Positions 43,865-55,945 of a DNA stretch of 64,000 nucleotides are shown piece by piece. The stretch is from positions 936,001 to 1,000,000 of the forward strand of contig CAJHZI010000203.1 of the NCBI GenBank assembly GCA_905160935.1, written 5' to 3'. Source of the stretch: Enchytraeus crypticus (lineage: Eukaryota > Annelida > Clitellata > Enchytraeida > Enchytraeidae). Position 1 is the stretch's first letter. Each line of letters starts with the position of its first letter. The notes beneath the pieces were generated by a model that was not told the origin of the DNA, searched no databases, and saw nothing but the letters and a program-made list of their open reading frames with translations. Position numbers and translations under genes: made by a program.

Positions 43865-44185
43865 ATTTCAGAGCGTTCAGACCATTAGGAAATTTCGTTT
43901 CTAGTATTTTCTGCCATTTTTCTTCTATTCTTATCCTGTTGCTTGTAGTATTCGGTTGATCTGTTACTTTATACATCGCTATAATTTCCAAGTCCAGAAT
44001 AGAATGATTAATGCTGATAAAATGAATTGATAAAGGTGCATTCTATTTGTTTCTAATTGTCGACTTGTGGTTAAAGTCTGTCTCTTATTCGCCTATCTCT
44101 CTTTCTACCTCCTGGATATCACACTTTGTACAGGTAATTAGATTTATGACGATATCAGTGACGAACGTCACATTTTGTTTAATAT
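43865..44185 (-). pseudogene. Penelope-like GIY-YIG endonuclease remnant
   Basis: The minus strand reads DIVINLITCTKCDIQEVERE, then after a stop DFNHKSTIRNK and, after another, NAPLSIHFISINHSILDLEI and RIRIEEKWQKILETKFPNGL-NAL. The pattern V(I/V)YLI.C..C...YVG.T...L..R...H followed by PLS.HF ... LE..W...L.T..P.GLN is the C-terminal GIY-YIG endonuclease of Penelope-like elements. In-frame stops and loss of the YVG core (here EVE) show it is dead. The RT part is not found further upstream on this strand. Confidence 0.65.
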
Positions 44186-44820
44186 TAAACTGCTCCTGTC
44201 GTCAGTCCACGTGGTGGCATTTTAACTTTATTCGCTGAAAGTTAAGCGTTGCTGATTGCCACAGCGAGTGGTATTGCCTTGAATCCACTGCTTTGGCTCC
44301 AGCAGCGCCCGTCCCCACTTCATCTGTTATCGATCCACCACGACTGTGACTCCCCTGAACAGGCGTTGATGAGGCATTTGTGTCTCTGTTGGGAGAACCG
44401 CATTGAGAAGTCGACGTCCCTGAAATCTGTATTGCCGTTCCTAGAGAATTCTGGGATCGAGTACCCGCTTGTTGAGAGCTCCGCTTTGTAAAGCCTGATG
44501 AGCTCTGCATCTGCGCCTCAGCCTACTCTGAGGTCAATGTTTAACTGTTTCTTGTTTTGTGTACTTGTGAAGGTTTGTGTATCACATGTATTATTCAGGC
44601 ACATTAAGCAGTGAGCATTGTGGCTTATAACACTTAAGAAAAGTAGGCCTACTATTGCCATTGCTTAAATATGTCTTACTCAGGAGATGGCGCATCATAT
44701 CTGTTGTGCAATCCACATGCAGGTTTTCAACAGGAATTAACGTTGTCACTCAAGTTAGGACAATTATTATCATTATGTAGTATTATATATTATATAATAT
44801 AATGTTGCAGTGTAAGTTCT
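44186..44820. other. Unassigned, GC-richer patch
   Basis: 44190-44530 is balanced in base composition and has overlapping frames on both strands (102 codons on minus, 80 on plus). Neither matches a family I recognise. It directly follows the Penelope-like remnant and may belong to it. Confidence 0.3.
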
Positions 44821-45160
44821 GCTCTGGATTGGTTGTGCAACCGCAAACAATCTGCCGCGTGTACGTAAGAGGCGAATAAAGGCAGGAGCTGAGGATGCAC
44901 GATGGAATACCCCACCATGAAATATTTTCCCCTAGGATTAAATGGTAATTAATCCATCTAACTGAGAAAGGCAACGGGAAATCAACCCAGAAGCCATACT
45001 TTTCTCAAGCTATAGGCTACAAAATTTATGGTTAAGGCATAGACTTTGTGAAGTGATTAACTTGTTGATCTAAGGAGTGCTCCTACGGAGCGAGAAAACA
45101 GACTTTTAGTATGAATATGTACCTTGAACCTGCCGCTTGGCAGAACACTGAAAAAGAAGA
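44820..45160 (+). mobile_element. Family B element
   Basis: The body is complete from GCAACCGCAAACAATCTGCC onward; the extreme 5' end is lost. 3' end GAACCTGCCGCTTGGCAGAA then CACTGAAAAAGAAGAAG runs directly into (TA)n. Confidence 0.75.
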
Positions 45161-45214
<54 letters not shown>

Positions 45215-45300
45215 TATATAATATATTATATATTACATAATATATAATAAAATGTATACTATATATTATACCTTATATAATATATATTATATATTATATC
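45161..45300. repeat. (TA)n and AT-rich palindromic tract
   Basis: TA array to about 45213, then ATATAATATATTATATATTA-like self-complementary sequence. Begins exactly at the family B tail. Confidence 0.9.
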
Positions 45301-46845
45301 ATATTAAGGCATTTATTACAATTATTATCAACCATGACAGTCTTCTCCTCCACATATCAGTTGATGCCAGCAATACTTACACCCTCTTCTGTTTCCTTAA
45401 TTTCGTAATATTTGCAACATTTCATTTCTACTTCGTGTTCATATTTTTCGTATATTCACATTTGTTTAGCTTTAACGTTTTTGCATATACATTATCGTTA
45501 ATTTCTTGTTTCAATTTGTGCAGACTTTAGGCTAACTTCTTTTTAGAAGTAAGATAACGACTGTTAGTATCTGAAGCCGACAGCAAGGAGTTATAACCAA
45601 ATATTTTACGATTAATGTAAACACTCAGCTGACACAATCTGGCAACAACTTTCAAATGCTTGCATTTATTGTGCGTACATAACTTTTTTCACGAGCTTTT
45701 AAATACATGTAGCTTTAAAAGTGCTAAAATATTTCGGAGAGAACTAAAATTTTCAGTTTTGACTATTTGAGAAAATTAGCCGTTACTGAAATTCCAACTA
45801 TATAGATCATGAAAATTCAGAAACGGTGCAATATCCAAAATCCAGAAATTCAGTCCAAAGTAATTCAGCAAGAGCCTATCATATGCATTGTTCCCAACCA
45901 GGGCTCGATCCGTCACGTATTCTTACGATAAAAAACAGGCATTTAATTTGGTCTAGACTCTTTTAGCCTTTACACTTCAATAAACGGGTCAGATTTCATC
46001 TCTCTCTAGTGTAATGTCAAGATTCATATCCAATTGACCATGTTACATATTAGGCCTACTACTCAGTCTGATGCCTCATAAATTGAATTCTTGGGTCAAC
46101 AAGCCTATCGCTTCAAACATGGCTATAGCATGTGCATGTCTCATGTAGTTGTAATCAGGAAAAGGAGGAAATAACGAAAACTACAAAATATCAACTATAA
46201 GTAAGGAAACGGGAAAACGGAAAAATGGCTTCGTTTCACTTAGTAAAACTAAAAATAAACATGTATTATTGTGAAATGATCTCTATCTTGATATCTATCA
46301 CTTTTAATACCTGACGCTTAAACCGTTATGCAATATATATCATTTTCCGTAGAACTAGCCCTGTGAATTTCCGGGATTTGACTATCAGATCAGCGCAGAT
46401 CGGAAAAATTGCACACTTACAATTTACACTAGAAGAGCTGGCATTGCGTTACGACAGAGTACACTGCCATAGAATTAAGTTTAACCCTAAACAACCAAAG
46501 AAACCTTCGTGCACACCACAATTGTGCTGTTATAGCAAACATGCCACTTGGGATTGCAGAAGTCTAGTATGTTGTTTCATTCATTTGTTGTCTGTTCAAT
46601 TGTTTGGTTGTACTTGCTTGTTCATGTACAAGTAAGAAATCATAAAGAGTATTCAACTCTTTATGTTGTCACAAACTATTGCTGCATTGGATATTTACTC
46701 AGTTTTATGTAGGCTGCTATTCTGGTCTTGACAAAATATTATTATGCAAAACACTTGAAACAAACACTTCAAAACATTGAATAATAGTTGAACATTTTAG
46801 TAATATATGTCTTTATCTTCAAAGTTTGAATTTAAAAAATTGAAT
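45301..46845. other. Unassigned DNA
   Basis: Frames at 45252 and 46363 (92 and 90 codons) have no known motif. No gene supported. Confidence 0.4.
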
Positions 46846-46849
46846 GTTT

Positions 46850-46985
46850 CAATAGCGTAGGGATAACGTCATGAAGTTTTAAATGACAGATCCTGAGATG
46901 TATTGAACCCTCGTGGGTTCAAATCCCAGCCGCGCTGATCTGAGAATATAATCTCTGACATTCACTGGACTGGTTATGCGGAAAT
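46850..46985 (+). mobile_element. tRNA-like SINE, second type
   Basis: TAGCGTAGGGATAACGTC (box-A-like) is followed about 50 bases later by GTGGGTTCAAATCCCAGCCG, an excellent box B with paired flanks as in a tRNA T-arm. Unlike SINE-A in the rest of its sequence. No second copy of this type in the window. Confidence 0.5.
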
Positions 46986-47104
46986 GGTTTAAATTCCTTA
47001 CGGTTTATACATGTTGTATTAACATGTTTTGAGCGATATCAACTTAGTTGATGATTTCTCTGGTGCGTGTTTAGTTATTAAAACATAGCAGTGCCATTTG
47101 AGCA

Positions 47105-47106
<2 letters not shown>

Positions 47107-47137
<31 letters not shown>
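47107..47137. repeat. (CT)n microsatellite
   Basis: About 15 CT units directly abutting the LINE-R tail that follows, here in place of the usual (TA)n. Confidence 0.95.
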
Positions 47138-47140
<3 letters not shown>

Positions 47141-47345
47141 GTGCACTGCATATTTGGCAGGTGCGTATCATAAAACTCCTCACCCGTTCGTATTTCTTTC
47201 TTCTGCTTTTCTGTTAGTATCAACATAGGCTGTATCCCAAATCACCCTGCATCCCAAGCCTCGGTCTTCCTCTAACCATTTCCTTCTAATTTTTCTTCAA
47301 TTATCTGTTTTTGTAAGCCATTCCCTCTCTGAATATGACCCACTC
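47138..47345 (-). pseudogene. LINE-R 3' fragment, diverged
   Basis: The minus strand reads GHIQRGNGLQKQIIEEKLEG then a frameshift and RKTEAWDAG-like sequence; the 3' end is GCCAAATATGCAGTGCACTA then AGAGAGAG. Similar to the 18140 subfamily (GHTLRGNGL). Confidence 0.65.
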
Positions 47346-47929
47346 AGCCCTTATTTCAAATCCTTATTAAATTTGAGCAATTTATACTATGAATAAAACT
47401 TAGTAGCATACCATAGCAGCAATATTTGAGAAAATAATAATTGCTTTTGGCTTTGTTTTCAACATCTAACGGTAAACTTATATGGGTCATTTCAGGTAAC
47501 AAATACAACACAAGAATTTTAAATACTTTAATCTGTGGTTACACTAATTATTTATTCAATAGCAAATACATTTGTACTCAACTAAAAATTCATTCTCACT
47601 AAAATTGTTAGATTTTTAAGACAATTTGATATCAATAATATACTGATGAAAAAGTTTCCTGTCAAATCTCATTCCTTTAAGGGTTCAGGATATTTATTGA
47701 TATAATTTTCAATCCTTCTCGGATTTTTAACAAGAATTACGGGTAGTAAGCTATTTATACATTTTAAATCTATTGCAATCATAAATTTGTAGCGAAAATT
47801 AATTCTCCAGTGAGAATTTACTATATAACATTTTTCCTCTGCAATCTCCGAAATCATTAGATAGGATGTAGTTGTACAGCTGTCCTTCACAAAATCCCTT
47901 AAACTTGATCCTATAACGAGCGTTCTAAA
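47346..47929. other. Unassigned DNA
   Basis: A 73-codon minus-strand frame (47890-47669) ends NPRRIENYINKYPEPLKE; not recognised. Confidence 0.3.
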
Positions 47930-48232
47930 CTCTGCAGATTACCTTCCCTTGAATTTCATCGACTAATATAAAATAAAAGATAAATATATAATAACTAAGA
48001 ATCGACCAAATTATGTTTTATAAAGTGGTAAATAACATGGTCGATCTAAACTTAGATAATTTTATTTCCCCCTCAATACAAATTCTCTCGGGCATAACCG
48101 CCGTTTCAAATTTCCCCATGCGCTTACATGCACCTACTTCACCAGGTGCATGGTCGTATTTATGGGCAGATACGACTCTGCACTCACTTCTGTATAGCTC
48201 TTTAAAAGCGTGCAACTCCCTCAGATAACCAT
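47930..48232 (+). pseudogene. LINE C-terminal scrap (jockey/CR1 type)
   Basis: Reads MFYKVVNNMVDLNLDNFISP, then PMRLHAPTSPGAWSYLWADT and LHSLLYSSLKACNSLR. The beginning is a standard LINE segment (LTMFYKI.N.LV.L....F..P), and the end corresponds to the FFP.TI..WNSLP stretch in decayed form. Confidence 0.5.
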
Positions 48233-48297
48233 ATACTCAGCCTCGCTTGCTGTATTTAAAAATAATTGAATTTGCGAAGACTTTTCTAAATATCCTC

Positions 48298-48497
48298 TCT
48301 CTTCAGTGCACTGCTAAATGGCAGGTTCAAGGTACATATTCATACTCAAAGTCTGCTTTCTCGCTCCATAAGAACACTCCTTAGAACAACAAGTTAATCC
48401 CTTCAAAAAGTCTATGCCTTATCCATACCTTACGTAGCTTATAGTTTGGGAAACGTATGGCTTCTGAGGTGGTTTCCAGTTATCTTTCTCAGTTTAA
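48298..48497 (-). mobile_element. Family B element, 5'-truncated
   Basis: Holds the 3' 200 bases (reverse complement ends GAACCTGCCATTTAGCAGTG then CACTGAAGAGAG). The 5' part is missing. Confidence 0.75.
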
Positions 48498-49190
48498 ATA
48501 TCCTATATTTAAATAATTCAGCTCTAATTCCGCATTAAATTTTCAAAAACGCAGTTTATATGCTTATAACTACATAGATCATTCATGCATGGATAAAATT
48601 TGCCTATCTTTTTGAGTCATTTATATTTTATATTATATATTTTAAAATTAATAACGTCCTTTGGCGATACTCACAGTGACTATCTTTGACTCTTTTATTT
48701 TAATTTTAGATTATACAGTTTAAATATACTTGTCCACTTCTAACTGCTAACTTTTAATATATCTTTATGTGAAGGGTCCTCGTGAGTGTCTCGTGCCTGA
48801 AATATACCCTGATCTTGCTCATTTTAATTAGCTGTATAACTGTGTATGATAAGATGCTATGTTGTGTAAAACAGAGGATTATATAAATAAAATACACCAA
48901 TACCGTGGATTTCCATCCAGAAGTCTTGCTTGTCATAAGTAATATTCCACAAGAACATGTTTTACCTCCTCTCCATGTAGGCCTATGAGTTTCAAGCCAG
49001 CGTTATGATATTGCACTTTGTCCATGAAATGATTCTAAGGATTTCCATTATATTTCTTCCACATCTAGTATGAAGAAATACACATTGGTATAACTCAATG
49101 CCAAAAAAGGGTCTCAATTGGAATGCATGTGACAATCGAGTTAATGCCGGCTTCATTGATAGAGGCTGCAAATCGTATAATCTGATCTCC
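48498..49190. other. Unassigned AT-rich DNA
   Basis: Nothing recognisable on either strand. Confidence 0.4.
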
Positions 49191-49196
49191 TCTCAT

Positions 49197-49309
49197 AATG
49201 TATATACATGTATATATATATATACATGTATGTATGTATATATATACATATATATACATATATATATATATGTATATATACATATATATATGGATATATA
49301 TATATGTAT

Positions 49310-49366
<57 letters not shown>

Positions 49367-49435
49367 AGTATATATACATGTATATATACATATATATACA
49401 TGTATATATATATGTATATATATATATACATATAT

Positions 49436-49488
<53 letters not shown>

Positions 49489-49500
49489 CATAGGCTATAT
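49197..49500. repeat. (TA)n / (CA)n compound microsatellite
   Basis: The longest TA cluster in the window, with many ACATGTATA interruptions and a (CA)n block at 49434-49450. Six overlapping frames of 90-118 codons across it are artefacts. Confidence 0.95.
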
Positions 49501-50039
49501 ATGTTTTATTACGTCTGATTACCAAGCCTTGTAGGCCGTCTGTAAACAAACATGCATTGAAATTTCCTCAACTTAAATCTAAAATGTTAAACATTTTAAT
49601 TTGGAAGTTTAAATCCACTTCGCAGGAAATATTTATCGTATGAAAAAATTTGAAAATAGCTATTTTGAAGAACTTAAATTGATTTGATGAGAGTATTACC
49701 GGGAATAGCAAAGTTTCTATAATATCATCTCAGTTTGGTTCTGAATTGATAATTTCTAAATTTTATTATCACTTGGCAGATACTACTACACGCCTTATAT
49801 ACAAATGTCGAAAAGCTATATATAGGCTTTATTCGATGTGGCTAGAGGAAGAAGATATCACGAGCAATGATTAAACACAATGAATTCTGGTGAGTGGCAT
49901 TGCTCTGTAGTAAACTATTTTAATATTCTCTTCAGTCCAGGTCTGACTATTTGACGGTTCGAGGCACATATTTTTACTTGGCTTCTCTAATGCTCGAACG
50001 TACCAATATAGTTTGTTGTCATTGGCTTGAATATTAATT
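49501..50039. other. Unassigned DNA
   Basis: Nothing recognisable on either strand. Confidence 0.4.
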
Positions 50040-50155
50040 TGCGAAGTCGGTCAAATATTCTTCCGCGGATCAGCTTGTGCGGGGTTCAAATCCTGGGCTC
50101 GCCCGTCACTGACATCGCTTTCGAGTGAGAAAACTGACGTTAACGTTGGCTTTTT
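50040..50155 (+). mobile_element. SINE-A copy
   Basis: GCGGATCAGCTTGTGCGGGG, TTCAAATCCTGGGCTCGCCC, GTCACTGACATCGC and the tail GAGTGAGAAAACTGACGTTA. The head (box A) is degraded. Confidence 0.8.
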
Positions 50156-50730
50156 ATTTAAAACTTGACAAAAATAAATGACGAATGAATGGTCGAAAAT
50201 ACCGGTGATTTTAATAGAAACATATATTTTAGATGTAATAAAACAGAAATAGAGAGAACTGGTGCTTATAGAGAGGTGATTGAGAGTAATCCACTACCCT
50301 TCGAGTGTTTACTTAAATACGACTGCTTTAGATACCATTCTTAAATAGATAAATTAGTTTACTTGCCTAATTTTAAGTTTTGTAAACTAAATTATTATTA
50401 ATTTTGAGTAATTCAAAATAAAATATTGGGTTTATCTTTAGTTTTCAAAAAATATAAGCATTTAGAAAGTATTTTCTCTAGTCAAAGACCTTCTAGATTC
50501 CGTGCAAAACATTATGAATATTAATTGAAAATAGAAAAACTAAAATGTTGTAAAACAAGTAACTTGCTTGATTTCTTTTTCCTAAAATGTGTTATTATTC
50601 ATATCTTAAGGATTACGAAAGAGTTTTACTTTCGCACCAAATTGCGAACTAATTATGTTTTTATTGAAGAATTGTTTGCTTGCGAGGTCTTTGTGATTAT
50701 AAAAACACTGCACAGGAGTCTAAAGTAAAT

Positions 50731-50773
50731 ATCTCTCTCTCCCCCCCCCCCCCTCTCTCTCTCTCTGGTGTTC

Positions 50774-50854
<81 letters not shown>

Positions 50855-50855
50855 C
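50731..50855. repeat. (CT)n-(C)n-(CT)n-(TA)n compound microsatellite
   Basis: CT array, a run of about 11 C, a second CT array and a long TA array. Sequence 50156-50730 before it is unassigned. Confidence 0.95.
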
Positions 50856-50954
50856 CATACCCATATAGATCCAGCTTTAATCCATAAATCAACAAATTGG
50901 TCTCTTCACAAACACATCATCATAATAATAACTTATATCACAGCGTAATAAAAC

Positions 50955-51067
50955 TATGGCTTCTGATGTGGTTTCATGTTAGCTTCACCAGTTCTTAATT
51001 AATCGCCTCTTACGGCGCATTCCATTAATGGCTGGTCTATTATTCAGTGTCCCGGACACAACATGGG
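50955..51067 (-). mobile_element. Family B/C 5' fragment
   Basis: Reverse complement begins CCCATGTTGTGTCCGGGACA (the shared B/C 5' end) and passes into GAGGCGATTAATTAAG and CACATCAGAAGCCAT, resembling family B with an internal deletion. Confidence 0.55.
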
Positions 51068-51764
51068 ATACCATCTCAGAATTTATAGTTACTAATATAT
51101 TAAAAGTCAGTTATCTAAAACTCCAGTCAGCACACTGCTGTTGATAAGGCTCTGCATAGACCAAGACGATTTGCAGGAAATCACTGAACGGCAACACTCA
51201 GTCTGGTGCATTAGGCCTATGGCTCGTATATTAGGCAAGTGACACTATAGCTCAGTTTCATTTGTAAGTATTTAGAAGTCGTACCCTCCCATTATTGTAA
51301 AGGACGGAATAGGCAGTTGAATGATTTCCACAGTGCTGCAGATAGACCGACAATATAAATCAAATGCATCACACGAATACAATGTATTATTCAGTACGTT
51401 ATAATATTATACAAAATATAAAAGCTTCAGTACAAAGGAGTAGGACGCGAGGTTTCATTTGCGAAATTTTCGCATGCTATAGACGGTAGGGGGAAGATGA
51501 ATAAGATGTAACCCTGGTAGAATGCAAGGAAGGCCCCAACGTAATGAGTTGATTTATAAAAATGATTTCCTATAACTTCATTTTGATAAAATAACTATTT
51601 CCATTACATGTACCCATATAAATAGATCAAATCAATGCATTTATCTAGCTCAGGAATGACCACATAAATTATTTAGAAAGATGATAATTTGAAGAATTCT
51701 ATAAAATATAAATTTCGATAATGGATTCAAATTGAATCTTGGTACTAGGTAATCAAAGTAATTA
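51068..51764. other. Unassigned DNA
   Basis: No gene; a 61-codon frame at 51835-51650 lies partly over family B and is not coding. Confidence 0.4.
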
Positions 51765-51948
51765 AACATGCTGTCGCGTGTACTTAAGAGGCGACTCAAG
51801 CAGCAGCTGTGGAAGGCCAAGGCTAGAATACCCACCTCAACATGAATTTCTTTCCCAGGCTAAAATTGCAGTTATTATCCATTATAGAATTGAGGAAGGA
51901 AATGGGATCCACCTTAGAAGTTATATTATTCCCAAGCTATAAGGTACT
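51765..51948 (+). mobile_element. Family B element, diverged fragment
   Basis: GTCGCGTGTACTTAAGAGGC, GAGGAAGGAAATGGGATCCA and CCCAAGCTATAAGG match the middle of family B; it is cut at the right by the SINE-A copy. Confidence 0.6.
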
Positions 51949-51949
51949 T

Positions 51950-52062
51950 GTGAGATATTCGACCGCGGATTAGTATGTGAGGGGTTAAATCCTGGGCTTT
52001 GCCGTCACTGACATCGCTTACGAGTGAGGAAACTGAACTTAAAATTAGCTTTACCAGCTTTT
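51950..52062 (+). mobile_element. SINE-A copy
   Basis: GACCGCGGATTAGTATGTGA, TTAAATCCTGGGC, GTCACTGACATCGC and the tail GAGTGAGGAAACTGAACTTA. Box A absent. Confidence 0.75.
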
Positions 52063-52109
52063 TTATCTTATCAATAAACTCTACAGCACAGATTAAATTT
52101 AAGTTGTCA

Positions 52110-52960
52110 ATCAATCAATCAATTACTAAGAATTTAACGTCCGGTTCCTCGCCATAAAACAATGTTAGGGACGTCTCTTGCAGACACTACACAAAAAGGT
52201 GCCAAAGCTCCACACGATGACGACTGAGTACACAGAGACCACAAGATAAAGCGAGACCAAAACAGTGCAAGTCCAAGATCAAAGGCAAGCGGGTCAAAAT
52301 TTAGACCTATGGCGGAAAGAGATGGGTTTTTAGCTTGCCAAGGAAAGTACCAATACAATTACAAGATCGAAGGTCTTGTGGCAGAGAGTTCCATATTGTC
52401 GGAGCAGAAAAGATGAAGGAGCGTCTGACCATGGCAGATTTAATATTGGGTATAGTGGGAAGGTCTTTACTAGAGGATCGAAGACTACGAGAGGGTTGAT
52501 AGATGGATAAAAGATCAGATAGATAGGATGGTTTACCATAATTTAAACTTTTGAAGGTCAAAAGAAAGCTATCTTGAATTTTATACGTTCGGATACTGGT
52601 AGCCAGTGCAGTTTCTTAAGAAGAGAAGAGGTGTGATATTTAAGGATTTTACATTACAGAAGACTCGAGAAAGAGAATTTTGAACATGCTGGAGACGAAA
52701 TAGAGAGGTCTTTGGGAGATCATTCAGCAGGGAGTTACAGCAATCAAGTTTCAAATGGACATGAGCATTAGCTAATACCGTGGCGGAATTAATATCAAGG
52801 GACTTACGAATTTGACGTATTTGACGGATATGGAAAAAAGAAGAACGACAGACTGCTGAAATATGACTTTTAAAGTTTAGATTTGAATGGAAAATTACAC
52901 CAAGGTTACGTGCAGAATCTGTGGGTATTAAGGGGATATCTTAAAATGTAATGCTTGAGC
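52110..52960 (-). pseudogene. L2/CR1-like LINE, 3' half
   Basis: The best copy of this family. The minus strand reads, with few breaks, ARNLGVIFHSNLNFKSHISA, SSFFHIRQIRQIRKSLDINS, ATVLANAHVHLKLDCCNSLL, LQHVQNSLSRVFCNVKSL, then after a frameshift LKKLHWLPVSERIKFKIA and FLLTFKSLNYGKPSYLSDLL. It ends SIYQPSRSLRSSSKDL, RRSFIFSAPTIWNSLPQDLR and LGKLKTHLFPP. This is the complete post-RT part of a CR1/L2 protein. The 3' tail toward 52134 carries GACGTCCCTAACATTG in sense, and the terminal (TTGA)n-type repeat is at 52106-52125. One frameshift and stops; not functional. Confidence 0.88.
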
Positions 52961-53327
52961 TAGTTATTTTATGACGCTGCTGTGGGGTGCCGATGAGATG
53001 CCGATGAGAACCTTCATAAACATTTGTGGACCTTCTTAACCATTTGTTAATAATCAATTAGTCTGATGCTGACAATGCAAATGTATGACAATTTAGTAAA
53101 TGACAAATAAGTAGCGAGTGATTAGTGTTCGCTTAAATCAAGTTACTGCATTTGCCGACATTTAGAATAGGAATAAGAGTTTTGCGATGAAAGAGACGTG
53201 GCATGGTCATAAAACTGCATAAAAACAATAACATTGCGAAGGATGGTATTACATATAATAACATGTATATACAGTATACATATTCAGTCTGTACATACAA
53301 TATACATGTAAGCCAATGTATCAATCT
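52961..53327. other. Unassigned DNA
   Basis: Possibly upstream LINE sequence; no motif seen. Confidence 0.3.
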
Positions 53328-53670
53328 CTATTCAGCGCACTTCCAATTGACAGGTTAATGGCACAAATTCACACACAAAGCAATCATTAAGATCAACACG
53401 TTAATCCTTTCACAAAGCCTATGCCTTATCCATAAATTACGTAGCCTATAGCCTGTCAAGTGTATGGCTTTTGAGGTGGTTTCCCGTTGCCTTCCTTAGA
53501 TATATTAATTACCATATAATCCTGGGGGAAATATTTCATGGTGAGATGGGTCCCCTCTTTCAATCCTCAGCTTCTGCCTTAGTCGCCTCTTACGTACACG
53601 CAGCAGATTTTTTGCGGTTGCCCTACTCTGCAGTTGTCCACCAAACACTCCAGCACAACACGAGGAATAT
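53328..53670 (-). mobile_element. Family B element
   Basis: Reverse complement runs from CCTCGTGTTGTGCTGGAGTG (5') through AACCGCAAAAAATCTGCTGC to CTGTCAATTGGAAGTGCGCT (3'). The 5' end abuts (TA)n at 53675. Confidence 0.75.
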
Positions 53671-53671
53671 G

Positions 53672-53674
<3 letters not shown>

Positions 53675-53729
<55 letters not shown>

Positions 53730-53735
53730 TATACA

Positions 53736-53768
<33 letters not shown>

Positions 53769-53770
53769 CA

Positions 53771-53815
<45 letters not shown>
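53675..53815. repeat. (TA)n microsatellite
   Basis: TA arrays separated by GATTATACAATATATAAA. Followed by unassigned DNA to 54270. Confidence 0.95.
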
Positions 53816-53817
<2 letters not shown>

Positions 53818-54265
53818 CACCTAGTGGTGGCTGGCGTGACACTCTAGGTGGGAGGGTAAGAACTTACATGAAGAGGCAAAGAGGCATTAAGAATTTGAAT
53901 ACGATCATAGTACCTTTAGAAATTTGCAATTCAACAAATAGCTAAAGAGGCTTGTCATGCATGGCTTGAGACAAAGATTGCGTCCTGGGACATACATCTC
54001 ATCGCTATCTATTGTGAATAAAATCAGTAAAATTATAATTTCATTTAGAAATTGAATAATTTTAGTTTAAGTTCTTATTAGTTCCATAAAATTTAAAACA
54101 GAATTATTGACAGTTCTTTTGTATAATTAAGTAATTTTTTTCTAAAGAATTCAAGCTCAACTTCAATTGGGCCCTACACAAAAATTCTTATCTGCAAAGA
54201 TTTTTATGTAAAGTAAATATATTTGAGTGAAAACTTTAATGAAAACATGCAATATCCTATATCTA

Positions 54266-54269
<4 letters not shown>

Positions 54270-54336
<67 letters not shown>

Positions 54337-54345
54337 ATATACTAT
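54270..54345. repeat. (TA)n microsatellite
   Basis: A single TA array of about 60 bases then ACATGTATATA. Confidence 0.95.
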
Positions 54346-54814
54346 ATTCGGTATATCTCAATTTCATCTCAAGAGGTATTAATATAATAAGGATTGGCCC
54401 GACTCAGATGTACGGCAACATGCATAAAATGAACAGAACATAAAATATTAAGATACAACCAAAGAAAGATAATCACCATTTATCATCGTATAGGGACTGT
54501 CAACTCCCAATATCTTAAATCTAATTTCTAATATCTTTATCTTATTATACATCTAAATAAAAATCTTTTTATTTTACTTAAATGCCGTACAATATTACGG
54601 AGGCTCTTGATATGTTATGACCCAAAACCAGTAAACAAACGCTGCCAGCTACGCAGCACAGGACTGCAGCAGAGGACAGCAGCAGAGGACTGCGGCTTGT
54701 TAATGTTGAAAAGTTAAAAGCCAACAATTAACAAAAATTTAACTTAAACCTCTACCCCTAACCCTTATTCTTCATTCTAATCAAACACACTTTTAAAATT
54801 TAGTTAAACTTAAA

Positions 54815-54900
54815 ATATAAAAGTGACGCCAGCTGGAATAGAATTTGAGACGTTAGGTCCAAAGCCTAACGCTATTGCGCGCGGCCACAGAAGCATCCGA
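54815..54900 (-). mobile_element. tRNA-like sequence with intact anticodon arm
   Basis: Reverse complement contains GTGGCCGCGCGCAATAGCGT (box-A-like), then a perfect stem CGTTAGG / CCTAACG closing a 7-base loop CTTTGGA, then GTCTCAAATTCTATTCC, a poor box B. No proper acceptor stem pairs by eye. More likely a SINE head or tRNA pseudogene than a working tRNA. Surrounding 54346-56407 is otherwise unassigned apart from imperfect TAACTTAACAA repeats at 55760-55860. Confidence 0.4.
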
Positions 54901-55859
54901 TCGAATCCAGTTGAGAAGATGTTTTCCAAAAAGTGATGTTGTATTAAACCATCTTTTGTAAATACATATTATAAACTAAAAATAAATATATAAATAATAA
55001 ATAACTAATAGAGAAATAAAGAAGAATGAATAAAAAGAGTTACCCAACGAAGAGCTCAGTTAGAAAATGGATGGAAGACTGTCTTTGATGACCGACTTCT
55101 GGCAGCTTTACTTGAAGAAATTTCCCATGGTGTTGTAGTATTAAGCCTTTTATTAAGGTAGTATTTAGCCAACCATGGAAAAAATTGCTTAATTTTAAAG
55201 TTTTTTTCATCATTCATGCAGAAAAATTTTCATTGATACGATTACTTTTCAGCGCAATGGGCGCATTCTTAGAAGGGTTGATTTCAGTTCTGATTATAGG
55301 AACAGTTATCAAAAAGCAATTACTTAATTATGAATATATCACAAACCTTCTTTTTTATTTCTGCTTTAGCTATACCGTATGACATAAAGGTATCTCATTT
55401 AAGATGTATCATTTCCTGTGATAATTTCTGTATTTCACACTTTAGCGATTTGATCAGACCTCTCATGTAATAGTACAACAAACTAACAAAACTTTAGTTC
55501 ACGTCCAATTTTAACAATAAAATTCCTTCTTATTCTTGGTGCCGATTTCAAACAATTATCGTCTTCGTTCTAGTTTTCATGAACAAGTGGTTAAATTTTA
55601 GTTTTAGTTCTCAAATTTTTGCATGCCTTATTGCGAGAAGCTCGAACGTAGCAATGTAGACTTGTAGAGAATTTTCACTGCCTGTAATATTCATTCCTGT
55701 TCTAACGGAAACTTATTTCTAGCAGACTATATAAGCGTCAGATTCGTCCACACCACAAGTTGTTGAGTAACTTAACAATAACTTAACAATAACTTCACTG
55801 TAACTTAACTTAACACAAAATTGTTGAGTAACTTAACAGTAACCTACTGTTACCTTAAT

Positions 55860-55945
55860 ATATGTGACGGTAGCTCGAGTGGGAGTCGAGTCGTCTTGAA
55901 GAGAAGCATAGTGCTTCTGAACCTTGACGTTAAACACACTAAAAC
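55860..55945 (+). mobile_element. Possible SINE/LINE tail
   Basis: GACGGTAGCTCGAGTGGGAG, GTCGAGTCGTCTTGAAGAGA and the end CCTTGACGTTAAACAC. The final GACGTTAAAC resembles the tail ends seen elsewhere in the window. Single copy, so tentative. Confidence 0.3.

Noticed and set aside
44202..44510. 102-codon minus-strand frame, Ser/Gly/Thr-rich
   Set aside because: Low-complexity composition and an overlapping frame of similar length on the other strand; no motif. Left as unassigned.
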